Origin: Anisus vortex
Taxonomy: Eukaryota > Mollusca > Gastropoda > Planorbidae
NCBI GenBank assembly: GCA_949126835.1
Contig: OX421507.1
Coordinates: forward strand, 33,801,082 to 33,865,081
Reading direction: 5' to 3'
Length of the DNA: 64,000 nt
The position numbers were made by a program, and so were the translations under genes. The notes under the pieces are model-generated. The model saw only the letters and a program-made list of their open reading frames with translations. It searched no databases and was not told the DNA's origin. How positions within the stretch are numbered: position 1 is the first letter of the stretch; each line of letters opens with the position of its first letter. Positions 34,023 through 47,289 of the stretch are shown here, in pieces.

Positions 34023-35759
34023 TTTTAATTTTTTTAAATGTTACAATTTGAAATTGTGCAAATAACAGTATAGAAACAACAAGCCACAAAATGTTTCTTT
34101 TTTGTGTGTGTGTAAAGAAATGTAGTTTCAAGACTGAATGACGATGTACAAAGGCGATGGGTCTATGGGTTAAAACTGTAAACAATGGAATTGACTAGAG
34201 TAGTCAAATAGTATATCATATATTCTCTTATTAACATAACTAACGAACAATACACACACACAAGAACATATTTAAAACGAACTGGATTTCAAAGCAACTC
34301 AAGCACATTCAGAAAATTGCCGCTAGTTTTGTTTGTGAATATTCACACCTGAAAAGTCTAAGTCCAACAAAATGGATAAAATAACAAAAACAAGAACCTG
34401 AAAACACTAGAAAGAAGAAAAGTAATGAACAAAAATTAGTAAAAATAGGAAAAAACTAAGGACGCTGTTAGGGTTAGGGTTAGGACGGCTGTAATGTTCT
34501 GTTTAGAAAGATAATCTGTAAATTTTAAGATCAATTGTCACATTAAGATAATTATCCCACGCTGTAGTATTTGTTGAAATATTCACAGAAATTTTGTCCA
34601 CGGAGAAAAATTTAAGATTGGTAAATACAACACATTTTGTATGTCTAGCTTAGAAATGTTTTCCTCAATAACAAAAAATATACCAAACACTAAAAATTTT
34701 AAAAGCCTCATTGTTTAGTAGAATCCTATTACATCGGATACACAGCCTTTATATTTTAACACTAGACATTATCTTTGATAAATTTTGTTTAAAAAAGAAA
34801 CGGAAGTATTCTACAGTAAGTTTCATTTTGATGGAGTTTTAAAAATCCTCTCCTGGACACGAGAGTTACTTCAAATTGAAATTTCCACTTCATCGAATCT
34901 GATTGGCAGATTACTTTCTTGATAGAACGACGCAGACGTACATGCCTGCAGATATTCCCAATGGTGCCATTTTCTCCTTAACTTTATTTCCGCGCCATAC
35001 ACTTTGTAATGTGACATTTGAACTTTGACACCAGAGAGGAAACATTGGGGCGTGGTTTGAAACGTATTAGGGGCAAGAAGGTTTGTGTGTAAAGTCTCAT
35101 GTACTGGGGAGGCGTTGAAGAGGTGATGGGGAATTCGGTAAGAACAATGCTGAAGTTACAGTTTCCCCCATTCTATCTAGAAATTCTAAGATTCTGGAAA
35201 CGTCCAGCTAGGCGCCATTTGAAAATTCAGACCATTGAAGCACAATGCAATTTAGCGTCGTCTCTCTAGACACAACGATTTTCTTAAAAAAACAAATAAA
35301 AAAAGTCTGATTAAAGAAAGCGGAGTCTTGCAACAACGAGAAAAAGTCGGTTGAAAATTTAATCAAGGCACAATAAAAGTAAAGGGGAGATAGGTAGGGG
35401 TGAGGTTCATTAGCTGCTACCGGAAATAGCCCATTCGCCATTGTGTTCAGCGTAACCTCATCGGGAAGGGACGCTAGTTAGTTTTAGTAGGCGAATAGAA
35501 CAAAATGGAAGCAATTATGGATATAGTCTATATAATATATGAACGCAAACTTATTTCTATGTTATATATTCTATGTTATTTCTATATATATATAAATCTA
35601 GACTCTATGTTTATTTTCGTTCTCCTGTTTTTAAATATGGACTTTCCCAAATTTGTGTTCAAACTTCATTCTTTTAATTTGACTGATTTGTTCATTTCTT
35701 TTCTCAAAAAGGATTTCCATTCCATTTTTTTTTAAAGTATTAACTTACATATCGATGGA
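34023..35759. other. Unique sequence with a short telomere-like motif
   Basis: TTAGGGTTAGGGTTAGG at 34468-34484 is a short interstitial telomere-like repeat. No gene was recognised. The segment 35040-35510 is somewhat less AT-rich and could be regulatory, without firm evidence. Confidence 0.35.
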
Positions 35760-36035
35760 GCGCGGCTGCCGACAGGCATCGCGTTCGACTGGAGTACCGA
35801 AGGTCCTGGGTTCGAATCCTGGTAAAGGCCATGATTTTTTTCTCGGGTGTGGAGGGTGTCCCTGAGTCTACCCAACTCTAATGGTTACCTGACCGTAGTT
35901 GGGGTAAAGTATAGGCGGCTGTGCACTGTGATGGCCACACAATCACCAAGTATGCCGTGGTCACAGAAACTGGTGAACGCTGCGTCTTCGGCCCTATGAT
36001 CTATTTGGTCCGAAGGGTACTTTACTTTACTTACG
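35760..36035 (+). mobile_element. SINE-A copy 5
   Basis: CGTTCGACTGGAGTACCGAA, then GGTCCTGGGTTCGAATCCTG, the full body, and GGTACTTTACTTTACTTACG, showing the TTTAC/TTAC tail repeat. Confidence 0.93.
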
Positions 36036-37022
36036 TAGGTTCCCAGCTAAAGCGTTTTTACCCTCCTACGTGGCGGTAATGTTTCCTGGGTCGGTGGGGC
36101 GGGCTTTGAAAGACTAGTGGGCGTTAGGAGCAGGGCTTTTAAAAGGCTTTCTCGTTATCTTTCCCCTTTACTCCCAGGTGAAAATGTACAGACGTGCCCC
36201 CCCCCCCCCCTTCCCGAATTTTTACTACACTCCATCTCTCTCACTGTCACCCGCCTCTATTACTTTCTCATCTTCTATAATAATAAATTTTGTCATTATT
36301 CCATTTCGAATTTCAAAATACAATTCTTTGAGCCGTTAAATTAAATGAGTAGTTCGAAACCATTATAATAAAATGGACAAGCATAAAATTCTTAATTTAC
36401 TAATCGTTTAACTTGTGTCTGTAATCGCATTAAATGTTAAGACAGTGTATGTGGCTGTATAGACAGTTATACTGTCATATTATTAATACTTTATGAGTCT
36501 AAACACCTTCAATACAAGGTCATTTAACAACAACAAATGGACATAAATAAGCTTAACAAAACACCTAAGGAAAACTAAACAAAAGAAAGAAGACTTAATA
36601 TACTAAATCTACGTGTAATTACCAAAGAGATGAACAAACATGAACAAAAGTTAAAGGTCTAACTAGTGACTAAATCCTATCGATCAAAAACAAAATATAA
36701 GCAATATCATAGACAGTCACGTGATTTCAACAGATATAGTGACAATAAACCCCCATGTTCCCCAAGGAACCAAAAGGGCACATGAATATAGTGATGATGA
36801 AAAAGGAAAATTCTCATTTTGTGTAACATTGATATTCCAAAGAGACTCTTCGAAAAGAAATCATTTCTATGTATCATATTTCATCGATTGTTATAAACAG
36901 TATCAGTTAAATGCATCCATAAAACACTCCAGACAACCAGAGCCATTAAAAGAATATGATTTTTTATTATTTCTAATAGCCCGTTCAAAGATATGTTTGT
37001 GAAATAATCCACATTAACTGCC
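36036..37022. other. Unique sequence
   Basis: It has a C run near 36199-36212 and a GGGGCGGG motif near 36096. Nothing recognised as a gene. Confidence 0.35.
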
Positions 37023-37232
37023 ATGTTTTCATTTAGACCCCAAACTGGGTTGCCCAACGGTCGACGCGGGCAGGGGCGACCTAAAATAACATGGCGTACA
37101 ACGATCGTCGATGACCTCCACTCTGTTGACATAAACTGGGACGACATCAATGTCGTTACAACAGCGGCTACGGACAGAGCCCATTGGAGAACTCTCATTG
37201 TCCGAAGCGTTGAACGGCGCGGGAGGAACTAA
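37023..37232 (+). pseudogene. LINE reverse-transcriptase C-terminal fragment
   Basis: The plus frame reads GRRGQGRPKITWRTTIVDDL, then WDDINVVTTAATDRAHWRTL and a stop. GRPKxTWRRT and DRxxWRxL are conserved in C-terminal regions of many animal LINE ORF2 proteins. It differs from the family at 6702-7032. Confidence 0.75.
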
Positions 37233-37444
37233 GGACCCAGACCAGATATAGTTTAAGAAGCTCTTAGAAAATTTTCTTGTCAAACGCCAGATTTGGTAAA
37301 CTACAGACTGTTGGTGAAGCATTTTTTTTTACCTGCTGTTAGTGTCTCACTGAAAACAGCACTGCACAGGGTCAGCGACTGATATCGTCAAGGAAATGCT
37401 ATACTATTGTGAGACGAATAGATTGAATGTCCTGTCATCTAGAC

Positions 37445-39445
37445 CAGGGGTCGGCAACCTTTTGGCTAACAGTGTGCCAAACTAGGATTGTCAAATCATT
37501 CAACGTGCCAACAGCATAAAAGTCAACCTGCTCTATTATACTTTTTTAAACAATTATTTTTTATAGGTCAGGTAATTTAACTCCATAGCAAGATCAAGAC
37601 CAAAAGCAAAGGAGATTATTATAGAGAAAATTGTTAAAGCGTTTTATCTATATAGATAAAGTAGGATGTGTGTGTCGATTCCGATTCCCATTGGTTAATG
37701 GGAAGACAGTTGGCCTTATTGCCTCATATTTTACTTTTGCGATCTCGCTTTCTCAATGTGTCCTCCCTAGCTAAGTGGTCAGCCTCACGAACTGACATAC
37801 ACGTGGGACCTGGGTTCGATTCCCCACTGTTAATTTTTTTCTTTTTTCTACTTTTTATTTCTATCAATATTACTTTTTTAAAGATAGTAAATAATTTCAG
37901 GACTTAGAGCTTTCCTAAAATGTTTTCAGTAAGTAAAATCTAATAATGTTAGACGCATGCGGGAGACGGGTGTTCTAATCTCAGCCAGGGATAATCCAAA
38001 TTTTTGTTAAATAAAAAGTAATGCCCTTTTTAACATTTACAATTTACAATATTCATTTTAAATTCCTTTCCTAAATGTTTTCAGTAAATACTAGATATAT
38101 ATTTAAAAAATATTAAGCATTATGTTCATTGTAGTTAATACAATATTTATTTGTAGCTTTTATTGGCCAATGTAATTTTTTCCACTGAAAACGCCGGGGA
38201 ATTTAGCTTGTATTTAATACAAAATTAATATGTTTGTGATTATCATCTTTTCTATTTGCATTTATAGCAGCAATATTTTATTACTAAACGTTCACATTTA
38301 CGGTACATGTAATTATTGTCTTTACTGTAGTCAAGATGAGGATTTAACACTTCGAAATAAAATATTAATTATAATATTTTGATCACAGTTAAACTAAGAT
38401 GGATTTTAACGTTTATCTTGGCGTGACTGACAATAGCAATATCTTTAAACGGAATAGATAAGTTGTAGTCATACAAACTGGGTAGTTAATGTAATGTTTA
38501 AAAAAAATATACGTATAAATTCTATAGTCATATAATATTTATATTATTTTCAAAAACTGTGTACAGTTTGATTATATCAGAGTTATACATTGTAAACCAT
38601 TTATTCTTTCATAAAAGAAGAAAAAAAAAGTAACATTATAAAAATATTAGCGCAAATAAAATGGTTTAATTATCTCCCTTTAATTTTAAATTTAAAAAAA
38701 ACGTTTCCACATTTGATTCAATACTGATGCCAAACTGGTTATGTCTTGTAATATAACAAGTATTACTTACTTGTTATTATTTCTTTATATAAATCCAACA
38801 TTATGGTATTCATTAGAAGATTTAATTTTTAGAGGATTAAAATAATTTACGTTAGACAGTCGTAAATAAACTTTTCCTGCATTAATTATAAATTATTTAG
38901 TTATTAAGGAATTAATCTCTTAATCATTAAAAATTACAGAAATTACATACTATAGTGCTATTAAATAAATCTCTTATAGTTATTAAATTAATAATAAAAA
39001 TAAATTTGCTTTAGAATTAATTATATTTTGTTTAATTAAAGAAGATGAGCATATAATTTCTTTTAAATGTAATTGGTCTGTATAAATTTATGTGCGGCCA
39101 AGTGTAGGTGACCTCATTTTATGCTTATTACAGCTTCATGTGCTATAAAATCTGTTCACATGTAGAAGCTGAAAGTAAAAGAGCGAATGCCAATCAGTTG
39201 AGAATGTCAGAAAACTTTCGTAAGCAGCTTCCTGACAGATTTTTTTTAGCAAATGTCCATTTTTTAAATGTTTAAAATTCAACTTGCCGCATTCTAAAAA
39301 TCGCCAATATCCCTCCACTTAAAAAAAAAATCTACATTTAAGAAGGTTGTAGTAAGAACAAACCAGTTAGGTTTGCTGTGGTATGAAAAAATGAGTCCAT
39401 CAATTTGAAAGTCTTGCCTTTGATTAGAAAACTCCGCTCTTCTAA
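37445..39445 (+). mobile_element. hAT element, about 2 kb, copy 2 (decayed)
   Basis: It begins CAGGGGTCGGCAACCT, followed by GCTAACAGTGTGCCAAACTA. It is collinear with the reverse complement of 4140-6095: the AAGATCAAGACCAAAAGC block at 37590, TTGTGATTATCATC at 38233, TACAAACTGGGTAGTT at 38473, NANQLRMSENFRKQLPDRF near 39200, and GGCAAGACTTTCAAA (reverse) near 39410. An insertion lies at about 37650-38215. No right terminus was recognised. Confidence 0.7.
37650..38215. mobile_element. Insertion with tRNA-like heads inside hAT copy 2
   Basis: This segment is absent from the 4140-6095 copy. It contains CTAGCTAAGTGGTCAGCCTC (A-box-like) and ACCTGGGTTCGATTCCCCAC (B box) at 37767-37829, a second B-box-like GTTCTAATCTC near 37972, and ends near GGGAATTTAGCTTG. 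This may be a third SINE family (SINE-C). Confidence 0.45.
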
Positions 39446-39954
39446 ATTAATTTAAAAAAAAGAATTTGTAGGTGCCAACTTTACTCACTTGATAATAATC
39501 CATACAATTTGGAAAATATAAAAACCTACCTGGGGATATTTTCGGCTCAATGCTAATGAAATACAGCCACACGATAATGAAATACAACCACACGCTATGT
39601 AATGAAATACAGCCACACGCTAAGTCTTGAGATGTATGGAGCACAGAAATAAATATAAAACCTCGAGCAGCTGTGCAGTATTGATTTTTTGTATTCACTT
39701 CTTCGTATTTCTAACAATATTAGCATTAGATTGATTTCTACACACACTCGGCATTATTAGACATACCATATGTTCTACTTGAATTGTATCTACCCCCATA
39801 TCAATAGACTTATCAATAAAACAATAGTTAAATCATTACACTTAGAAGCAATAGACGAAGGAAAGACAATAACCAAAGCAGTAATAGTATTATTTAAACG
39901 CATTAAGTTCTAACTTAGAAATACAACTGAACAGAAGACTATTACTATTCTCAA

Positions 39955-40155
39955 ACAAAAGAATAAAAACACTTTTTTTTTTTAAAATTCCGTATGCAAG
40001 AACAAACGCATGAGTAATTCTGGTTCTATCCTGTCATGGGATGGGTGGCTTCAATAGACCCTAGTTTAAAACCCTTCAAATTTCAAGAATGGACTCGAAC
40101 CGCGAATAATCGTAGGACACAATAATCTTAAGTATGGTGAGAGTTTCTGTAAAAT
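39955..40155 (+). mobile_element. LINE (SINE-B partner) 3' end, copy 3, decayed
   Basis: AAAACACTTTTTTT..., ATGGGATGGGTGGCTTCAAT and ATCGTAGGACACAATAATCT correspond to the 26520-26780 copy. The tail hairpin is degraded here. Confidence 0.55.
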
Positions 40156-40189
40156 ATCGAATAGAACTCCCATTATCTATCTATTTAAT

Positions 40190-40259
40190 TAGCTATATAT
40201 ATATATATATATATCTTTCCTCTAGTGTTTCTAGGTTTAGTTATTTAACAATTGGTGTT

Positions 40260-40345
<86 letters not shown>
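40190..40345. repeat. TA microsatellites
   Basis: TA runs at about 40192-40214 and 40264-40331, the latter followed by a short GA run. Confidence 0.95.
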
Positions 40346-40346
<1 letters not shown>

Positions 40347-40740
40347 CTACGTATCTATATATTATTAGATGTGTATACATAATATAATAATATTTTCTTA
40401 CTTGTATTTAAAATTGTCTTGCTAGTTCATGTAGAGTTGTTTAACAATCGATTTTGGTGTAGAGAGTAGAGTATGTTTATTTTAATTGAGAGATATTATG
40501 ACGTAATAAAATTTTGCTTTCTCGTGGTTTCTTCTACTTTCACAGTACGACGCAATTTCTTTTGCATTCGGAAGGCTTCGGGTAAATCCGTTTCTAGAAC
40601 ATTCTGCAGCAAAATCTATCTGAATGAATTCATGCGGTCTTTTGGTCTTGTTGATTTTCTGTGTTGTTTGATTTACGTATAGCGACGAGTGGAGTTGTAT
40701 ATTATGTTAAAGAATTCAAGTCTTCTTTCAAATATACCTA
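40346..40740. other. Unique sequence
   Basis: No gene or element recognised; a 69-codon plus frame at 40473 has no known domain. Confidence 0.35.
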
Positions 40741-41014
40741 TGGGGTACAGTGGTCGAGCGGCAGCGCGTTCGACTGATGATCCGAAGGTCCTGGGTTCGA
40801 ATCCTGGTTCCGGCTAGGATTTTTTCCCGGGACTTGAGGTTGCCCCCTGAGTCTACCCAGCTCTGATGGGTACCTGACATTAGTTGGGGTAAAGTAAAGG
40901 CGGCTGGGCATTGTGCTGGCCAAACATCCCCTCGTATGCCGTAGCCACAGAAACTGCTGAACGCTGCTCCACCGGCCCTATGATCAGTTGGGTCTGAAGG
41001 GTACTTCACTTACT
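40741..41014 (+). mobile_element. SINE-A copy 6 (near consensus)
   Basis: GTGGTCGAGCGGCAGCGCGT (A box), GGTCCTGGGTTCGAATCCTG (B box), the full body and GGGTACTTCACTTACTTC. The best copy for a consensus. Confidence 0.95.
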
Positions 41015-41357
41015 TCAAATATATGTCGAGTAGGTTAGGTCTTTTCCTTGAATGAAGTAAGTTGTATTTATTGGTTTCATTAACATTATTTGTTTTAAAG
41101 AAAATAATAAATGTGTGTAAGCTATAAGAAAAAAATATAGAGTCAATAGCTCTATATTATGTTATTTTACGTATTCGTTTTAATAACTTTATTATAGCCT
41201 ATCAACATGGTATGTGTATATTGTTCAGTGTTGATTGCAAGAATATAATCAAACATATAAATACAATACCAATGTATGCAAGTTTTTTTTTTAATACAAG
41301 CACATATACACAGGCAAATACGACATTACAAGTGTAGCGCAAACCACGCAGACATGT

Positions 41358-41522
41358 AGGCTACATGGACGAAATCCAGCATACAACTATAGGCTACATG
41401 GACGAAATCCCGCATACAACTATAGGCTACATGGACGAAATCCAGCATACAACTATAGGCTACATGGACGAAATTCAGCATACAACTATAGGCTACATGG
41501 ACGAAATCCCGCATACAACTAT
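41358..41522. repeat. 33-bp tandem repeat, 5 copies
   Basis: Units of AGGCTACATGGACGAAATCC followed by AGCATACAACTAT, with CCCGC and TCAGC variants. Confidence 0.97.
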
Positions 41523-41919
41523 TCTAGCACATATTGTTTGCGTACAATAAGCACATAGGGCCCTAAATGAAAAGTTTATTTCTGGTATTCAGTGTTTGTA
41601 TTTCTTGAATAGTAGCAGGATCTCAACGTTGAGTTTTTATCTAGTAATACGGCACCCACACTATTAGAGTCTCTACAATGAAATATATTTGTCTGTAATT
41701 TTGTATGTTTCCAAATAACCCTTACTTTTCTTTTTACTCTACTTCTAAATATGTCATCTCTCAATATCGATTGATTTACCTCACTGTGATAATGGAGTAG
41801 AAATAGTCTTTTCTTCAGTGCGTACGGCAAACAAGGGATTGTGTTGTTGACTCACTTCAATAGTTAATCATTCAATAGAGTGATATCTAATTGATTCACC
41901 TTACTATGAGAAAAAAAAT
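41523..41919. other. Unique sequence
   Basis: An 84-codon minus-strand frame at 41576-41830 has no recognisable domain. Confidence 0.35.
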
Positions 41920-42194
41920 CGGCTGCACGTTTGGGGTTAGCGCACCGAGAGTCCTGGGTTCGAATCCAGGGCAAGGCTAGGATGTGCTTTCGGTTCTGGA
42001 GGGTGTCCCTGAGTCTACCCAGCTCTGTTGGGTACCTGACATTAGTTGGGGTAAAGTAAAGGCGGCTAAGCATTGTGCTGGCCACACAATCACCTAGTAT
42101 GCCGTGGCCTTAGAAACTGGTGAACGCTGTTTCACCTGCCCTATGGTTCAATTTGTCAATTTGGTTTGACAGGATACTTTACTTTACTTACTTA
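41920..42194 (+). mobile_element. SINE-A copy 7
   Basis: Degenerate A box, intact GTCCTGGGTTCGAATCCAGG, the full body and the tail GATACTTTACTTTACTTACT. Confidence 0.93.
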
Positions 42195-43357
42195 CAAAGA
42201 GAAAAGCTACAGGGATCATAACAAATTAGTCACAATAGTTGCATTCCATTTTTTTTCACAGTCACCAGAGATATTCTAAGTTAAAAAATGCAACATCTAG
42301 TTTTAAAATTCACTTTTATTTCATTATTTAAATATAAAAACGAAACAAGATAAAACACCCAAGTCCAATGGTGATGGTCTTGTATATACAATGTTCACAA
42401 AAATATGACTGCGTGTGCGAAGAATCATTTACAAAGTGAATTTGGACACAACCTCATACAACCTCATTCTGTGTGTAAATACTAACTAACACAAACATTT
42501 TTGTTTGTAAACAAATGAAAACATTAGCCTTACATTTCCCTTTAATCAACTCGATGGCATTCAAAAACATTGAAAACAGGCAATGACTACAGAATTATGT
42601 AGATAATCATATTATCTCGCATGATCTCATTTTGCTTATCTTTCTTTTATTAAAGAGTCTACGGTAATCATTCACTTTCATAAGTATCTTGAACACAAAA
42701 TTGAATAATTTAGCATTTTTCATTTTAACGTATCTGTGCCCATCACATCGTAAATTTAAACAACTAAGGGGACGTAAGAATAAAATCTAGTTATGTTATA
42801 GAGTTGTTCGAGTTATCTCCCTTATATAATGGATTATTTTTAGTTTCCGACCGATTTCCTAATTTATTGACATTACATGTATTTGTGAATCACCGTAGTA
42901 ACACTAGTTGGCAGAAAGCATTCATTTAAATATTAACCCTTACAGTCCCGGGCGCGTATATAGCGGAACTGAAGGCAACATAGATAGAAGTAGGTCGGTA
43001 TAAGAAGGGTTAATAGATGATTGTGTCCTAATACTTACGACTTATATTAATTGTCCAAAAAAAGAAAATTAAGGAATAAAGACAAGTTTAAAATCAGTCA
43101 GGGCGATTTATTATATTATGAGTGAAGCATTGAATTGATAGAAATATGTCTTTAAAATTACAGATGCGTGTCTGTGTTTGTGTGTGTGCGAGATAGAGAG
43201 AGAGAGAGATCATCTTATATGGTGACATTTTTCCATCTTTACAGAAATTTGTTGCCTTCGTTTTACACCTGGAAACATGTTTGATACGATGGCATACTTA
43301 AAGTGTTGGTCTTTCTGAACTAGTTCATCTAGCCCATTCCATTCCCGAATGCCAATG
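42195..43357. other. AT-rich unique sequence
   Basis: Short GA run at 43193-43210. Nothing else recognised. Confidence 0.4.
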
Positions 43358-43498
43358 GAAGAGATATAATATACCTAATAAAAGGCGAAAGATATAATAT
43401 ACCTAATAAAAGAATAAATATACAATATATTTAATAAAAGATGAAAGATATTGTTTCCCTAATAAAAGATGAAAGATATAATATACCTAATAAAATAA
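43358..43498. repeat. About 28-bp tandem repeat
   Basis: GATATAATATACCTAATAAA followed by AGATGAAA, four to five diverged copies. Confidence 0.9.
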
Positions 43499-44143
43499 GA
43501 ATGAGCTATTTGTATTTGCAACTAGATGTGTAGATGTAAGCATTTTCTTACATATTTGCGTATATGTGTAAGGCTAAACAATTTAAGAAAGCGACGCAAC
43601 TTGTGCAATGGTCCATTGACTTAAGACAAAACTATTCAAGCTCATTACATTTTCAAAAAATGTCACAGCATTAAAGACTTTTTTTTCCCTTACATCACAA
43701 GCAGACATTATTACAGCCATGTAAGATAAGTAAATAAGATAAACGTAATGTACAGTAATTGATAGTAATACATGGAAAAAACAAAACACATTGAGGTCAT
43801 AGTGACCTGATGACCGAACGAACTATTGCTTAATGTACATCACAGTTCTACTCACAGTAATGGAGACAGTGTCAATGTGAAGGTAAAAAGTTACATACCG
43901 TCGTAACAACATGGTGTTAGTGATAAGGAGTGAAGGGAAGGGTGCCTGGTCGTTCGTATGAGGAAGCACATACATAAGTAACTACGCCAAGACAGTTTTC
44001 TCACATTCAAAAACAACTGCAAATGATACTTTTTATTTACTTTTTCAAATTTTTTCTTGTGTGACAATTTTTAATTATGTTGGTCTAATAAAGTAAAATT
44101 AAAGTATCACGTTGGACCAAATTAGGGTTATGGTTAGGGTTGG
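43499..44143. other. Unique sequence
   Basis: Nothing firm. TTAGGGTTATGGTTAGGG at 44122-44139 is a short telomere-like motif. Confidence 0.35.
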
Positions 44144-44245
44144 GTTGATCCACGGGGCAAGTGAAGCAGGGTTATCCAGCGTTCTGTGGCCACGGCATAC
44201 TAGGGACTCGTGTGACAAGCACAATGTCCAGCCGCCTTTAAAGTT
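44144..44245 (-). mobile_element. SINE-A fragment (3' half)
   Basis: On the minus strand it runs from AAAGGCGGCTGGACATTGTG to the end before the ATGATCAA position; the head is absent. A second scrap (CACACAATCCCCTGGTACGC) lies at 44805-44825 on the plus strand. Confidence 0.8.
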
Positions 44246-44604
44246 TAGTACTAAAGTTTAAACTCAAGTTTACTTCGTGGTCTAAAGTCTAAACCATTTG
44301 TTATATTCCTGTGAAAACTCTTCGGCTGCTAATTTTGAAACTATTTTGAACATCGCCCCCCTCCCCCCCCCCTCACTCCACGCCTCTTTGTTTCACCCTC
44401 TAGTACACCACTCATTTGATTGACTAAATTACAAAAACAACAAAAATAAAAACAAGCAAATAAATAAAATGTGGACATTATTCTACACAGACTTCATGTG
44501 ACCCAGATGGCTCCTGGGGAATAAATCAAATGAAAAAAAGTACACAATTTTGGTTTCGGATAACTACAGTCTTATGTATTGGGAAGAGTTCTTCGGGTGC
44601 CATA

Positions 44605-44705
44605 GCGATGATTGGCTAATCCATGGCGGTGATTGGCTAATCCATAGAGATGATTCGCTGATCCATGGCGGTGATTGGCTGATCCATAGCGATGATTGGC
44701 TAATC
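44605..44705. repeat. 22-bp tandem repeat
   Basis: GCGATGATTGGCTAATCCAT and variants, about 4.5 copies. Confidence 0.93.
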
Positions 44706-45165
44706 CGGTGCCCGCACATCTAACTCTTGACCGTTTTCCTATTCCGAGAGATTTGATGAGTTTGACGACTCTAACAGTTTCTGACGTCAGGCATGTTCAG
44801 ACCACACAATCCCCTGGTACGCCGAAGTCAATAAAGTTGATGATGTCTTCTCTAATAGCCCAACGCAATCAATTCTTTAAAAAAATGTATCTACTGTTTT
44901 TATTCTACGTGAAATAGCATTCATTATGATACATTATGATACTAAGAAACCGATTGATCTGGAAATATATTTATATATATATATATATATAGTGGCTGGA
45001 TAATACTATATTAAAATCTACCCATCACCTACAAACTGCATAAAGTAATTGTGCAGAGCTTTGTAGAAACACAATACATGATTGCATTCCTGGAACTACT
45101 TCTATAGCCATTTGTAAACATATTTGTCAATACAGTCGCTGTAAACCTTTTTACTTTTTTTTCAT

Positions 45166-45690
45166 TGTTCCATGTTCCTTTATTAATTTTGTTCCATGTT
45201 CCTTTTTATCTTTGTTCCATCTTCCATTTGTTATCTTTGTTACATCTTCCATTTGTTATCTTTGTTCCATCTTCCATTTGTTATCTTTGTTACATCTTCC
45301 ATTTGTTATCTTTGTTCCATGTTCCATTTGTTATCTTTGTTCCATCTTCCATTTGTTATCTTTGTTCCATCTTCCATTTGTTATCTTTGTTACATCTTCC
45401 ATTTGCTATCTTTGTTCCATCTTCCATTTGTTATCTTTGTTCCATCTTCCATTTGTTATCTTTGTTCCATCTTCCATTTGTTATCTTTGTTCCACCTTCC
45501 ATTTGTTATCTTTGTTCCATCTTCCATTTGTTATCTTTGTACCATCTCCCATTTGTTATCTTTGTTCCATCTTCCATTTGTTATCTTTATTCCATCTTCC
45601 ATTTGTTATCTTCGTTCCATCTTCCATTTGTTATCTTTGTTACATCTTCCATTTGTTATCCCTGTTCCATCTTCCATTTATTTATTTTTC
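45166..45690. repeat. 25-bp tandem repeat, about 20 copies
   Basis: TTTGTTCCATCTTCCATTTG followed by TTATC. Because 25 is not a multiple of three and the unit has no plus-strand stop, all three plus frames stay open for 170-230 codons, giving hydrophobic FHLPFVIFVPSS-type peptides. Not a gene. Confidence 0.97.
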
Positions 45691-46964
45691 TTCCATCTTC
45701 CATTTCTTGCTTGTTCTGTCTAATTCTCTTCTTGTTGCATATTCTACTTCACCTAATCTTTCCTTTTCAAACTTCCACTTCTCTCAATAATCTCGTCCCA
45801 AACCTCTATATCCTTCATTTAAATATAACAAATCCCACTAAAAGAAAGAAGGTTCTGTACACTATGAAGACATGAATCGATCAAACGAAACGTACACACA
45901 TTTTAACAAAACGTTTTCTTGACATGTAATCATCCAATTGGGCATACAACTTTAAGTTTAAACATAATGGACATTAATTATGATGTAAACAATTTAATAA
46001 ATGTATACTAGTTCAAATCAAGTTTCGAAACGTAACAATGTTGATATCAAAATATTTTTGCAGTATACACAAAGGTGTGAGTGAAGATAAGCACAATGCT
46101 TATAGTGAACAAAATGATATTTATTTAAATGAACAAGCTCAAACAAATCGTAAAATATACGGTCCGACCAAACATTTACAAAATTACAGTTTTGGTATTT
46201 AATGCGTACAGAAGCATAAAATGAAACGATTAAGGCATCTATTTATCATGGGATATAGTGCCTCTGTAATGATTCAATGCGAATGTGTAATTGTGAGTTT
46301 TAATGCAACATAGAATATATTATTCGTCGGCTACAAAGTGTGTTTTTGGATCACACCTCCCCAATATTTCACTAATACTTACTACATGGTTATCTTAACT
46401 TATAGAGCATTTGCAATAGGCGTGGCTTAGGTTTCTAGGTCACGTAACTATGTAAATAGAAGCCATGATGGAGACTTGGTGAAATAAAATTGTTCTTTAC
46501 CATGTCTATTTTACACCCAAAATATAAGGAATTTGTTTGCATAAATCTTGACATTTAACTGTGATACTAGATCTAGTCCTTAGTAGTCCATCCATGATGT
46601 TAACAAGATTTGAGGCTTTTATAGTTTTACAATAGCTATTGTGAAACATTTCACAGCCTACCCTATGATTTACTTTTAGATATTAAGTTAAAGGCTTACT
46701 TTTGAAAATCGACATCTTCAATTAAATATTCTGAACATACGAAACCTATTCCATTGATATTTAATGGTTTAGATTTTAGCGTTAAGATCCAATTTACATC
46801 GCATGACAGTGTTTTATAAATTTTACGTCATATTGTTGAAACGATGATTTTTAAAAATAAAACCTTCTTAAGCCTATATTAGTAAGGCTTCATTGTTCAC
46901 CACTAGACAAAGTAAACAAACAACTCGTGCTTTTTGTCACGTGATTGCAAATGCTCTATACATT
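45691..46964. other. AT-rich unique sequence
   Basis: No gene or repeat recognised apart from scattered CACGTG-like motifs (46935). Confidence 0.4.
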
Positions 46965-47022
46965 ACAGACGCTCCGTCGCTACAGAAGATTATTGCGTTC
47001 TACGCACATCCAGTTGACAAAG
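46965..47022 (-). mobile_element. LINE (SINE-B partner) tail, copy 4
   Basis: On the minus strand: GTGCGTAGAACGCAATAATC, TTCTGTAGCGACGGAGCGTC, TGTAATGTATAGAG. Changes fall in the hairpin arm. Confidence 0.65.
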
Positions 47023-47289
47023 TGTATACATAATAATTAACTGCCAGAAGGGCCTATTTTTTCACTTCAATATTCCTGATTTGATTCAGAGGTGAATTAC
47101 TTATCTTATTCGCCCTCACCATCTAGTCTCAATCATTATAATTATTTTTTTTAATAATCTATCTTTCCATGGTATAGAATTTAACAGTATCGGTGAGCTC
47201 ACGTTCTACAATTACTATTCGATAGCGGATGTTAGAATAGGTGAAGGCAGAAAAACACTACTAGACATAGTCAAAGAGAAAGATTTCAG

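Noticed and set aside
34468..34484. Telomeric repeat or chromosome end
   Set aside because: Fewer than three TTAGGG units, surrounded by ordinary sequence.
40741..40815. Possible tRNA gene (A and B boxes)
   Set aside because: The acceptor stem does not close, and the sequence continues into the SINE-A body shared by nine other copies.
45165..45875. Three overlapping plus-strand frames of 175-236 codons with membrane-like hydrophobicity
   Set aside because: They arise from a stop-free 25-bp repeat read in all three frames; the hydrophobicity reflects the T-rich unit.
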